NCBI GenBank assembly: GCA_002434335.1
Contig: DJJW01000009.1
Span: 44,829-70,395 of the forward strand
Source: Lachnoclostridium sp. UBA6558
GTDB taxonomy: Bacteria > Bacillota > Clostridia > Lachnospirales > Lachnospiraceae
Direction of reading: 5' to 3'
Length of the DNA: 25,567 nucleotides
In this document: positions 14,290 to 21,984 of the stretch, in pieces
Numbering within the stretch: the first letter of the stretch is position 1
How the letters are laid out: each line of letters opens with the position of its first letter
The notes under the pieces: generated by a model
The model's database searches: none
Told to the model about the DNA's origin: nothing
The model's input: the letters and a program-made list of their open reading frames with translations, nothing else
Program-made: the position numbers and the translations under genes

Positions 14290-16662
14290 TTACAGACTGG
14301 AATTTACATAGGAGTAATCTGTATCCATAAGTTTCTGGTTATCATCTAACTGTGATACGCCATCCTTGCTAATCTTTTTTAATACTGTCATGGAAACCAG
14401 TAAGAGAAGCGCAGATACCAGTGCAATAAGCAGTAATATAAATAAGCTGGTAACTAAAGTTCCTTCACCCAAACCACCGCTTATAGCCTGACGGAAGGCA
14501 TAGATAGAATATGTCATAGGAAGTACCGGGTGTATTGCCTGGAAAAATTTATCCGTTAACTGCATAGGGAAGGTTCCGCCTGCACCCGCAAGCTGAAGTA
14601 CCAAAAGTATCATAGCCACAAAACGTCCCGGATTGTCAAAGGCTACAGATAACAGCATAATCAAGAGCATATAGGCATTGGCTGTTATTATGGCTGTTAT
14701 ATAGTAATTTCCGGTCTCTACTGTAGTTACCCCTAACACATGCATAAAACCTGCATCGATTACTGCCATTGCAGTTGCCGCAACAATCCCTACGGATAAT
14801 TTGGCAAGCCACCATTGCACTACAGGTTTACCTTTCATGGCTACTTTTCTGATAGGATAGATGAAGTTAAAAAGCATACATCCTACATACAGGGAAAGTG
14901 ATAATACATAAGGAGCAAGTGCATGACCATAGTTTGGAACATCACTGTATAAAGTCTCTTCTGAAGTACTTGGTGCTGCTATCATATCGATAGAATCATC
15001 AGATACCGCAAAGGAGTCAATGGTATCAGCACCCTCCTGTAAACCATCGGATAGTTTTCCTGCACCATCAGATAAGTCTGTCAAGCCATCTCCCAACTGT
15101 TTGGAACCGTCTGCTAGTTTAGCCGCACCGTCATGGATATCCTCTGCACCTTTTGCTATTTTATCCATACCTGTTGATAATTTATCATTATTCGCCGCAA
15201 GCTTATTAAGACCTGCTGTTAACTCCTTGCTGCCTCCGGCTATTTTGTCAATGCCGCTGTTTAAATCTGCTGCTTTGGTATCTAACTGGTCCAATCCCTT
15301 TGTTAACTGAACCACTCCGTCGGTATAAGAAGTGACACCGGTTTCCAGGCTTTTAGCACCTGTTGCTAACTTACTAAGTCCCTCTGTCAAAGCAGGTGCC
15401 TGTAAAGAAATAGAACCAAAGGCTGTATTTAACTTAGAAGTACCTTCCACCAATGCAGGTGTTTTTTCAGCAAGCTGACTTAAACCACCTGATATCTGAT
15501 TTGCAGCTGCGCCTACCGTTTCATAACCTGCCAGTAGTTTTGCGGCACTCTTAAGAAGGACCGTCTGCTGCTCCTTGGGTAATTGGCTGAACGTGCTGTA
15601 ATCAAGATATTTTGATACACCATTTACCTGATCCTTTGAAGGTATTCCTTCTGCCAGGGTTTTTGCTCCGGTATTAAGAGTTGATATTGCACTGTTAACT
15701 GCTGTCATACCGTCAGAAAGCTGCTTCACACCTTCTGCATTTGAGCTTAAGGAACCGATTGTGGTGCCAAGCTTTGTATTTAACTCTGAAACGCCGTCAG
15801 ATACCAGCTTGGCGCCATTCTTTAGGTCTTCAGAATTCGCATTTAAGGTATCTGCTCCCTCCGCTGCTTTCTTAACGCCATTGGTATAAGTCTCAACACC
15901 GGCCTGGTATTGTGCCAAGCCATCCTTTAAGGTAGCTGCTCCCTTGTTAGCTGAGAGAACACCGTCCAGGTAAGTACTCAGTCCAAGACTTAAGGTATCC
16001 ACACCGTCACTGAAAGTTAAGCTGGCTTTGGACAATTTATCAAGGTTGCTGTAAATTGTTTCATTGCCTTCTTTCAGTTTATCAGAACCATCTTTAATCT
16101 GTGCGGAAGCATCTGCCGCTTCTGTAATCTTACCGCCCATATCTTCTACTTTATCAAATATTGCGGATACGTAAGCCTTTGTTACTTTCTCTGAAACCTT
16201 CGTCTGCAGTTCCTTGATTGCCTGAACGCTTACTACTTTACCTAAATAATTCACACCGGCATTGGTTTCATAATTAATGACCATCTGTGTTGGATCATCA
16301 GAGAGAACAGTGGCTGCATTAGCAGAAAAATTCTCTGGGAATGTTACTATCATATAGTACTTCTTATCCTTTAATCCCTGTAAAGCTTCTTTAGAGTTTA
16401 CAAAATGCCATTCAAGACTCTCATCTTCTTTTAGCTCCTCCACTACATTTTCACCAACGGATAAAGTCTGGCCTTCAAACTCCACTGACTGATCTTGGTT
16501 TACAACTGCAATTGGAAGATTCTCAGCCTTACCATAGGGATCCCACATTGATCTTAAGAAAAAAGAAGCATACAACAAAGGTATACAACATATTACGATA
16601 AAAGATATCAGCAGCAGTTTATTTGCTTTAATCTTTTTCCATTCTGATTTTATCATTTCCAT
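14290..16662 (-). CDS. YhgE/Pip-domain membrane protein
   Basis: A 790-residue membrane protein of the YhgE/Pip ('phage infection protein') family, related to ABC-2-type permeases. One transmembrane helix near the N-terminus (~15-34) is followed by a long extracytoplasmic region with the typical WDPYGKAENLPIAVVNQD motif. A repetitive helical section (~190-590) has 'L..G...L..G' spacing and many DGxxKL/SDGxxxL units, reminiscent of a coiled rod. Five hydrophobic helices at ~585-770 complete the fold. Family members include Lactococcus Pip, a phage receptor, and components linked to ESX/type VII secretion or envelope export; the role here is open. The start overlaps the Rrf2 gene by 10 bp, so translation is coupled to that regulator. 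ATG 16662 is preceded by a TGGATAAAT-type sequence rather than a strong ribosome binding site, consistent with coupling. Confidence 0.9.
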   Translation of the reverse strand: MEMIKSEWKKIKANKLLLISFIVICCIPLLYASFFLRSMWDPYGKAENLPIAVVNQDQSVEFEGQTLSVGENVVEELKEDESLEWHFVNSKEALQGLKDKKYYMIVTFPENFSANAATVLSDDPTQMVINYETNAGVNYLGKVVSVQAIKELQTKVSEKVTKAYVSAIFDKVEDMGGKITEAADASAQIKDGSDKLKEGNETIYSNLDKLSKASLTFSDGVDTLSLGLSTYLDGVLSANKGAATLKDGLAQYQAGVETYTNGVKKAAEGADTLNANSEDLKNGAKLVSDGVSELNTKLGTTIGSLSSNAEGVKQLSDGMTAVNSAISTLNTGAKTLAEGIPSKDQVNGVSKYLDYSTFSQLPKEQQTVLLKSAAKLLAGYETVGAAANQISGGLSQLAEKTPALVEGTSKLNTAFGSISLQAPALTEGLSKLATGAKSLETGVTSYTDGVVQLTKGLDQLDTKAADLNSGIDKIAGGSKELTAGLNKLAANNDKLSTGMDKIAKGAEDIHDGAAKLADGSKQLGDGLTDLSDGAGKLSDGLQEGADTIDSFAVSDDSIDMIAAPSTSEETLYSDVPNYGHALAPYVLSLSLYVGCMLFNFIYPIRKVAMKGKPVVQWWLAKLSVGIVAATAMAVIDAGFMHVLGVTTVETGNYYITAIITANAYMLLIMLLSVAFDNPGRFVAMILLVLQLAGAGGTFPMQLTDKFFQAIHPVLPMTYSIYAFRQAISGGLGEGTLVTSLFILLLIALVSALLLLVSMTVLKKISKDGVSQLDDNQKLMDTDYSYVNSSL

Positions 16663-17180
16663 ATATATTTATCCATCACCTTTCTAATCCATAAATCGAA
16701 GTCACTCCACTGTTCTGCCTTATTCCAGTTGATGGGCTGAATTTCCTTGCTGCCCAAGGTTTCCTGAAGTAGCTGGCTTACTGTTTTTGTTCTAAGTGCT
16801 TCCCTGTATAACATATCTGCTTCTGCAAAAGCATTTCTCATAACTACCGTACCCTGATTGGCAATGACCTGTATATCTTCAAATACCTGGTCAATAAGCC
16901 CGGAATCCGGATAGGTCGTTATTGTCCCTTCCAATGCTTCTACTATCTCCAGCAGGTTTATGTCATCCGTATTTTTTGCCAGTGTAAATCCCCCATTATT
17001 ACCGGATACTGAATTTACCAGTTTTGCTACTACCAGTTTTCGTATTATTTTCTTCGTATAAGTCAGGGAACCTTTCAGTCGTTTATGGATTTCCTCCGAT
17101 GCTACAGGTATGGAGTGTTCCTGGGTTGCCAGTAATGCTATGATACAAACGGCTTGCTCGATTCCTCTGGTTAATTTCAT
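16653..17180 (-). CDS. Rrf2-family transcriptional regulator lacking Fe-S cysteines
   Basis: A 175-residue regulator. The N-terminal winged helix-turn-helix (residues ~1-70) has the Rrf2 pattern: MKLTRGIEQAVCIIALLA at the start, then SEEIHKRLKGSLTYTKKIIRKL and the wing GNNGGFTLAKN. IscR/NsrR-type members carry three Cys at ~90-110 for an iron-sulfur cluster; that stretch here (EALEGTITTYPDSGLIDQVF) has none, and the only Cys is near position 12. It is therefore probably a non-Fe-S member, like CymR or YwnA, sensing a protein partner or small molecule. The C-terminus is longer than usual (~35 extra residues rich in Trp). ATG 17180 follows AAGGAGATGAGAG. It overlaps the YhgE/Pip gene and probably represses that operon and itself. 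Confidence 0.88.
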   Translation of the reverse strand: MKLTRGIEQAVCIIALLATQEHSIPVASEEIHKRLKGSLTYTKKIIRKLVVAKLVNSVSGNNGGFTLAKNTDDINLLEIVEALEGTITTYPDSGLIDQVFEDIQVIANQGTVVMRNAFAEADMLYREALRTKTVSQLLQETLGSKEIQPINWNKAEQWSDFDLWIRKVMDKYIWK

Positions 17181-17206
17181 TCTCTCATCTCCTTCATTGA
17201 TATTTC

Positions 17207-17241
17207 ATGTCCATTATAGACATTTCAAATCCACAATGGAA
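17207..17241 (-). promoter_or_regulatory. Promoter of the Rrf2-YhgE operon with a dyad over the -10
   Basis: Minus strand: TTCCAT (17236-17241), 17-bp spacer, TATAAT (17213-17218). The -10 sits exactly inside an inverted repeat ATGTC-N7-GACAT (17207-17223), a likely operator for autorepression by the Rrf2 protein. Confidence 0.6.
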
Positions 17242-17263
17242 TCATACTCTCCTTAGACTAAAG

Positions 17264-17283
17264 TGTCAACAATCATTGTGACA
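17264..17283. promoter_or_regulatory. Second dyad upstream of the Rrf2 promoter
   Basis: TGTCAACAATCATTGTGACA: ACAAT/ATTGT around a single C, flanked by TGTC/GACA with one unpaired base. It shares the TGTC...GACA ends with the dyad at 17207-17223 and lies 41 bp centre to centre upstream of about -70. Possibly a second regulator site. Confidence 0.4.
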
Positions 17284-17707
17284 AAATTTTTCACTTTAAA
17301 TTATATTTTTTATTCATTTTTACATACAACTATTCTTTCATGGTCTGCTCACAAAAGTTGCAAGGTGCGCACACCACTAACTTACAGCATATTATCAGAG
17401 GTATCGTTAAAAAGCCTCTATTACCTAAGGTAACCTCATAAAGATATCCTTATCCTAATTCTTGTTCTTATACATAAATTTGCTTTAATTATCTACACTA
17501 TGATTTATACCCCTATCCTCTAAGATAGCTTTTCATTCGTATTTTATTGCGTAAATTATGCTAAATACCAATACCTGATATTTTAGATTCCTACTTGTTT
17601 GGTTCTAATTACCTATAACCATCTGCTGTTTTTTAATAAGAAAATTAATTTGTCCTTTAAAAATTCAATGTTTTTTTAAATATATATTAAATTCATTCAT
17701 TTTTTAG
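17284..17707. other. Intergenic region between the Rrf2 and ABC-exporter loci
   Basis: Very AT-rich, no supported gene on either strand. Two short dyads stand out: GTGCGCAC (17365-17372) and TTACCTAAGGTAA (17421-17433, 6-bp arms around one base). No promoter or terminator could be assigned apart from those listed on either side. Confidence 0.5.
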
Positions 17708-17735
17708 TTGACAAAAATTAGTAGTGTGATATAAT
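17708..17735 (+). promoter_or_regulatory. Promoter for the leader ORF and ABC exporter operon
   Basis: Perfect TTGACA (17708-17713), 16-bp spacer and perfect TATAAT (17730-17735) with an extended TGA directly before it. This is the strongest promoter in the window. Transcription should begin near 17742, about 220 bases before the first ABC gene. Confidence 0.85.
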
Positions 17736-17757
17736 GTGAAAAGACTATAAAAGAAAG

Positions 17758-17836
17758 TGAGGTAAATAATATGTTTAATCGTAATTTTGATGCTGCAGCC
17801 AATAATACAAATAATAATTTAACTTTTATTACCTCA
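17758..17836 (+). promoter_or_regulatory. SD-sequestering hairpin in the exporter leader
   Basis: TGAGGTAA (17758-17765), which contains the leader ORF's ribosome binding site, is the exact reverse complement of TTACCTCA (17829-17836) inside the leader ORF. Pairing would close a 63-base loop and hide the site when the leader is not being translated. Confidence 0.5.
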
Positions 17837-17857
17837 ACGCATAATTCTTTTATATAG
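17771..17857 (+). CDS. Leader peptide ORF (28 aa, Asn-rich) of the ABC exporter operon
   Basis: ATG 17771 follows AGTGAGG with an 8-base spacing; the frame runs 28 codons to TAG at 17855-17857. The product begins MFNRNFDAAANNTNNN and ends FITSTHNSFI; 8 of 28 residues are Asn, with five at codons 11-16. It has no signal peptide and no resemblance to a known protein that I can see. It starts about 30 bases after a very strong promoter and is followed 52 bases later by a terminator hairpin, then by the ABC exporter genes. That layout is the hallmark of ribosome-mediated transcription attenuation. In Bacillus subtilis the BmrB leader controls the BmrCD exporter in this way. The coding status is inferred from context and the ribosome binding site, not from homology. 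Confidence 0.7.
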   Translation: MFNRNFDAAANNTNNNLTFITSTHNSFI

Positions 17858-17909
17858 TGCAGTCCCAATAATAGACTACACATATGTAATATAATAAAGG
17901 ATTTTTAAT

Positions 17910-17938
17910 GCCGTGGTAATAGACCACGGCTATTTTTT
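17910..17938 (+). terminator. Rho-independent terminator acting as attenuator
   Basis: GCCGTGG (17910-17916) / CCACGGC (17924-17930) with loop TAATAGA, followed by TATTTTTT (17931-17938). It lies between the leader ORF and the first ABC gene, within the transcript of the only strong promoter, so it must be read through for exporter expression. Confidence 0.85.
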
Positions 17939-17962
17939 GCCCAAAAATAGGGAGGAGGATTT

Positions 17963-19723
17963 ATGAAACTATCAAAATATATCAAACGATACTGGTATAT
18001 CTATGCCATTGCCATTGTCTGTATGACGATAAGCATCGCCCTGGATATGTTATCACCACGAATTTTAAAGCTTATTATTGATGATGTTATAGTTGCCGGT
18101 AAGGTTGAGCTGCTTACCAGGCTATTAATAACAATCTTTATGATTGGTGTGGGCAGAGCACTGTTCGGCTACTTCAAAGAGGTTCTCTTTGACTCTGTCA
18201 GCTCTAAGATTGGTGCAGACATCAGAAGAAATCTGTTCCGTCATGTCCAGAGCCTGTCCCTGGATTACTTTGATAAGAACAATACCGGAGAACTTATGTC
18301 CCGTCTAAAAGATGATGTAGATAAAGTCTGGTCAGGTGTTGGTTTTATTGGAATGCTCGTAGTAGAGGTTATCATACATACCTCACTGGTTCTTTACAGC
18401 ATGTATACCCTAAGCCCCAAACTTACTGTTATCCCACTGATTGCAATGCCTATAGTTGCCTTTATTGCAATCAGGATGGAAAAGAAACTGGATAATGTCT
18501 ATGAAGAAATCAGCGAAGAAAATGCTAAGTTAAATCTGGTGGCCCAGGAAAACCTGGCAGGTGTAAGAACAGTGAAAGCTTTTGCAAGAGAAAAATTTGA
18601 AATAGGAAAATTCCTATCTCACAACAAACGTTATTATGAACTGAATATGAGACAGTCCAAAGTACTTATAAAATACAATCCATTTTTCCAGTTCATAACC
18701 AGGCTTCTTCCGGTTATCGTTATAGTTGCCGGTGGTTTTCTGGTAATACAGGAAGACATAACTCTTGGTACACTCGGTGCCTTCGCAGAATATGCCAACA
18801 ATATAGTATGGCCTATGGAATTACTGGGCTGGCTCTTTAACGACATGGCCTCAGCTGCCGCATCAACTAAGAGAATCAACAAAATAATGATAGAAAAACC
18901 TACGGTTATCAGCAAAGAGGATTCCACTCCCCTTGAAAGAGCTGCCGGTGATGTTGAATTTGAAAATGTTTCCTTTAACGTAAATGACACAACAGTTCTT
19001 AAAAATGTAAGTTTTCACTTAGAACCAGGTAAGACCCTTGGTATCATGGGTGCCACTGGCTCAGGTAAAACCTCTGTTATCAATCTGCTGCAGCGCTTTT
19101 ATGAAACAACAGAAGGTAATATCAAGCTGGATGGTATTAATGTTAAGGATCTCTCCCTTTATGATTTGAGAAAGAATATGGCACTGGTTATGCAGGATGT
19201 ATTCTTATTCTCTGATACTGTAAATGAAAATGTAAAGATGGGTCTGCGTCCCCTGTTAACGGATCAGGAGGTTATACATGCCACTATACAGGCACAGGCT
19301 TCTGATTTTATTGAGAAGATGGATGATCAGTATGATACTATAATCGGTGAAAGAGGTGTTGGTCTTTCCGGGGGGCAGAAACAGCGAATCAGTATTGCAA
19401 GAGCTCTTGCAAAGAAAACACCCATTCTTATTATGGATGATTCAACCTCAGCCCTGGATATGGAAACTGAACATCTTATACAGAAGAATTTAAATGATCT
19501 GGAGTGTACGACTAAAATTGTTATCGCTCACAGAATATCAGCGGTCAGAAACGCCGATGAAATTATTTTCTTAGAAGACGGTGCAATTGCAGAAAGAGGT
19601 ACCCACGAATCTCTCCTTGAGAAAAAGGGCTTATACTATCAGACTTATATGGCACAGTATGGAGACTATTTAGCGGAGAATTCTTTAAAGGATTTAAAAA
19701 AAGAGGAATCCCTCGTCATATAA
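17963..19723 (+). CDS. ABC exporter half-transporter with degenerate catalytic site (BmrC-like)
   Basis: A 586-residue type IV ABC exporter subunit: six transmembrane helices in residues ~10-290 and a nucleotide-binding domain from ~330. Walker A is GATGSGKT (363-370), the signature LSGGQ (468-472) and Walker B ILIMDD (488-493). Asp493 stands where the catalytic Glu normally is, so its own ATP site is degenerate while its signature motif is canonical. The switch His is present in VIAHRISAV. This asymmetry is diagnostic of one half of heterodimeric multidrug exporters (BmrC of BmrCD, TM287 of TM287/288, LmrC). ATG 17963 follows GGGAGGAGG. It is controlled by the leader and terminator upstream and is followed after 169 bp by its partner. 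The drug spectrum cannot be read from sequence. Confidence 0.93.
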   Translation: MKLSKYIKRYWYIYAIAIVCMTISIALDMLSPRILKLIIDDVIVAGKVELLTRLLITIFMIGVGRALFGYFKEVLFDSVSSKIGADIRRNLFRHVQSLSLDYFDKNNTGELMSRLKDDVDKVWSGVGFIGMLVVEVIIHTSLVLYSMYTLSPKLTVIPLIAMPIVAFIAIRMEKKLDNVYEEISEENAKLNLVAQENLAGVRTVKAFAREKFEIGKFLSHNKRYYELNMRQSKVLIKYNPFFQFITRLLPVIVIVAGGFLVIQEDITLGTLGAFAEYANNIVWPMELLGWLFNDMASAAASTKRINKIMIEKPTVISKEDSTPLERAAGDVEFENVSFNVNDTTVLKNVSFHLEPGKTLGIMGATGSGKTSVINLLQRFYETTEGNIKLDGINVKDLSLYDLRKNMALVMQDVFLFSDTVNENVKMGLRPLLTDQEVIHATIQAQASDFIEKMDDQYDTIIGERGVGLSGGQKQRISIARALAKKTPILIMDDSTSALDMETEHLIQKNLNDLECTTKIVIAHRISAVRNADEIIFLEDGAIAERGTHESLLEKKGLYYQTYMAQYGDYLAENSLKDLKKEESLVI

Positions 19724-19892
19724 AATCAATTTATATCAACGCCTCTTAGCTCTTTCATATACAGGGCAAAGAGGTGTGCAAAATCTGTTGAATGTATCGA
19801 TTTTAACTTCAATTAGATATTAATCGATTCTATTTATCAGACAGGTTTATCTTAAACTCACATGCGCCATAAAGCGCAGAAATGGAGGATTT

Positions 19893-21668
19893 ATGTCAGT
19901 TAATGCAGTCAGGGTTGATGAGAATCTGGTCGGCCCCGGTAAAATAAATACTCTCTTAAGGCTCTTTCGCTATTTATTAGCCTATAAAAGAGAAATTATT
20001 GCCGTGCTTTTGATTATGGGCGGTACTGTAACCATCAGTCTTTTAAACCCGCTTATAATAGAGCACGCAATCAATGTTAATATAGCAGGTAAGGATGTTA
20101 ACGGCCTCATAAAGCTTGGTATAGCTGCCGCTGCCTTAAATATTACTTATATTCTGTTAGTAAAGCTTCGTATGTTCATAATGGCAAAAATAAGCAATAC
20201 TGTTTTGCTTAGCATAAGACAGGAGCTATATACCCACATCCAAAAGCTTAGTTTCAGCTTCTTTGACAGCCGCCCTACCGGTAAGATACTGGCACGCGTT
20301 ATCGGTGATGTCAACTCCTTAAAGGATGTACTCACCAACAGCGTTACCACTCTGATACCTGATTTTATAACCATAGTAGCAGTTGTTGTAATCATGATGG
20401 CAAAAAATTATAAGCTGGCCTTTGCAGCATTAATAAGCCTTCCCTTACTTATTGCCGGTATGTGGCTCATTCAGGTATACTCCCATGTCAGGTGGCAGAC
20501 ATATCGAAAGAAGAATTCCAACCAGAATGCTTTTATCCATGAAGATTTATCCGGTATGCGTATTATCCAAAGCTTTACAGCAGAAAAGGAAACCTCCGAT
20601 GCCTTTGACAGCATGCTCAATGAGCACAGAGGCTCCTTTATAAAGGCGATTCTCTTAAGTGATGCTTTTGGTCCTATTATAGACTTCTGCTGGGGTATCG
20701 GTACTGTTTCTCTCTTCTTTTTCGGTATAAAGATGACAGGAGATAATGTTACTCCCATTGGAACACTTATCGCCTTCAGTTCCTATATCTCCATGTTCTG
20801 GAGACCAATTATGAACCTGAGCAACTTTTATAACCAGCTGGTAACCAATATATCCGGTGCTGAACGTATCTTTGAGATTATGGACACCGCTCCCGATATT
20901 AACGATGAAAGTGATTCCAAGGAGCTTCCCCAAATCAGAGGAGAGGTACATTTTGATCATGTAACATTTGCTTATGATAAGGATACCCAAGTCTTAAATG
21001 ATGTAAGCTTCCGAATCAAACCAGGTGAGACCATCGCTTTGGTTGGACCTACCGGCGCCGGAAAAACTACTGTGGTTAACCTGATCAGCCGCTTTTATGA
21101 TATACAAGAAGGTAATATCTATATTGACGGTAATAATATCCGTAATGTTTCCATTGAAAGCTTACGTATGCAGATGGGTATTATGACACAGGATAACTTC
21201 CTGTTCTCCGGTACTATAAAGGATAATCTGAAATACGGTAAACTAGATGCAACTGATGAAGAAATCATCGCAGCCGCTAAAGCAGTTAATGCCCATGACT
21301 TCATTATCAAAATGGAGAAAGGCTATGATACGGAATTAAAGGAAAGAGGCGCCGGGCTTTCTGCCGGCCAAAAGCAGCTCTTAGCCTTTGCCAGAACTAT
21401 GGTATCCATGCCCAAAATCCTTATACTTGATGAAGCAACCTCAAGCATTGATACACATACGGAATTGCTGGTACAGCAAGGTATCGAAGTCCTTCTAAAG
21501 GGACGTACTTCCTTCGTTATTGCCCACCGCCTGTCCACTATACAGAAAGCTGACAGAATTTTTTACATCGACAATGGAGGCATTGTAGAAGAAGGAAGCC
21601 CGAAAGAGCTTCTGGAAAAGAAAGGTGCTTATTACGAGCTCTATATGGCCCAATTCAAGAACATCTAA
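19893..21668 (+). CDS. ABC exporter half-transporter with canonical catalytic site (BmrD-like)
   Basis: A 591-residue partner of the preceding exporter. Six transmembrane helices in ~30-315, then a nucleotide-binding domain with Walker A GPTGAGKT (385-392), a non-canonical signature LSAGQ (489-493) and Walker B ILILDE (509-514) with catalytic Glu514. Combined with the first subunit, one ATP site is fully consensus (this Walker A/B plus the partner's LSGGQ) and the other degenerate. It lacks the long extracellular insertion that makes B. subtilis BmrD about 670 residues. ATG 19893 follows ATGGAGG. The 169-bp gap before it has no gene; it contains a TGCGC/GCGCA hairpin at 19863-19878 and a 7-bp inverted repeat ATCGATT/AATCGAT at 19796-19828. 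The terminator at 21837 follows. Confidence 0.93.
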   Translation: MSVNAVRVDENLVGPGKINTLLRLFRYLLAYKREIIAVLLIMGGTVTISLLNPLIIEHAINVNIAGKDVNGLIKLGIAAAALNITYILLVKLRMFIMAKISNTVLLSIRQELYTHIQKLSFSFFDSRPTGKILARVIGDVNSLKDVLTNSVTTLIPDFITIVAVVVIMMAKNYKLAFAALISLPLLIAGMWLIQVYSHVRWQTYRKKNSNQNAFIHEDLSGMRIIQSFTAEKETSDAFDSMLNEHRGSFIKAILLSDAFGPIIDFCWGIGTVSLFFFGIKMTGDNVTPIGTLIAFSSYISMFWRPIMNLSNFYNQLVTNISGAERIFEIMDTAPDINDESDSKELPQIRGEVHFDHVTFAYDKDTQVLNDVSFRIKPGETIALVGPTGAGKTTVVNLISRFYDIQEGNIYIDGNNIRNVSIESLRMQMGIMTQDNFLFSGTIKDNLKYGKLDATDEEIIAAAKAVNAHDFIIKMEKGYDTELKERGAGLSAGQKQLLAFARTMVSMPKILILDEATSSIDTHTELLVQQGIEVLLKGRTSFVIAHRLSTIQKADRIFYIDNGGIVEEGSPKELLEKKGAYYELYMAQFKNI

Positions 21669-21836
21669 TTACAATAAAGGCAATGGCTTCCGAATTGTTC
21701 ATCTCCTACGATGCAGCTTTTCATCAATTCAAAATACCATTGATTATAGATTAGAGATTTTTATTAATATCACCGGAACGGCTAATTTATACTGCTGTTC
21801 CATTCGTTAAGAGTTTTAATTCTTATAAAACTAGAG

Positions 21837-21870
21837 CAGGAAGCAGCCTATACGTGTTGCTTCCTGTTTT
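21837..21870 (+). terminator. Terminator of the ABC exporter operon
   Basis: CAGGAAGCAGC (21837-21847) / GTTGCTTCCTG (21856-21866), 11 bp with one G-U pair, then TTTT. It is preceded by a 7-bp inverted repeat AGTTTTA/TAAAACT at 21812-21832. Apart from these and the promoter at 21894-21923, the 316-bp gap (21669-21984) holds nothing I can support. Confidence 0.85.
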
Positions 21871-21893
21871 GGTTTTCCTTCCGATTGTTTAGC

Positions 21894-21923
21894 TTGTCCC
21901 CATCTGACCTGTTCTGATATAAT
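21894..21923 (+). promoter_or_regulatory. Promoter for the two-component system
   Basis: TTGTCC (21894-21899), 18-bp spacer, TATAAT (21918-21923) with an extended TGA in front. About 60 bases before the response-regulator start codon. Confidence 0.65.
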
Positions 21924-21984
21924 TAGGCAATCAGTATAAATTAAGCAATTATGATTACATATAACAGGAAATGAGGAGTTAAGA

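Noticed and set aside
15020..15310. 96-aa plus-strand ORF inside the YhgE/Pip gene
   Set aside because: It is the antisense shadow of the repetitive helical region; Ser/Pro-rich translation, no ribosome binding site, no domain.
14290..16662. Prophage gene, because of the name 'phage infection protein' and tape-measure-like repeats
   Set aside because: N- and C-terminal membrane helices and the WDPYGKxxNLPIAVVNxD motif are those of the cellular YhgE/Pip family; no other phage genes are near.
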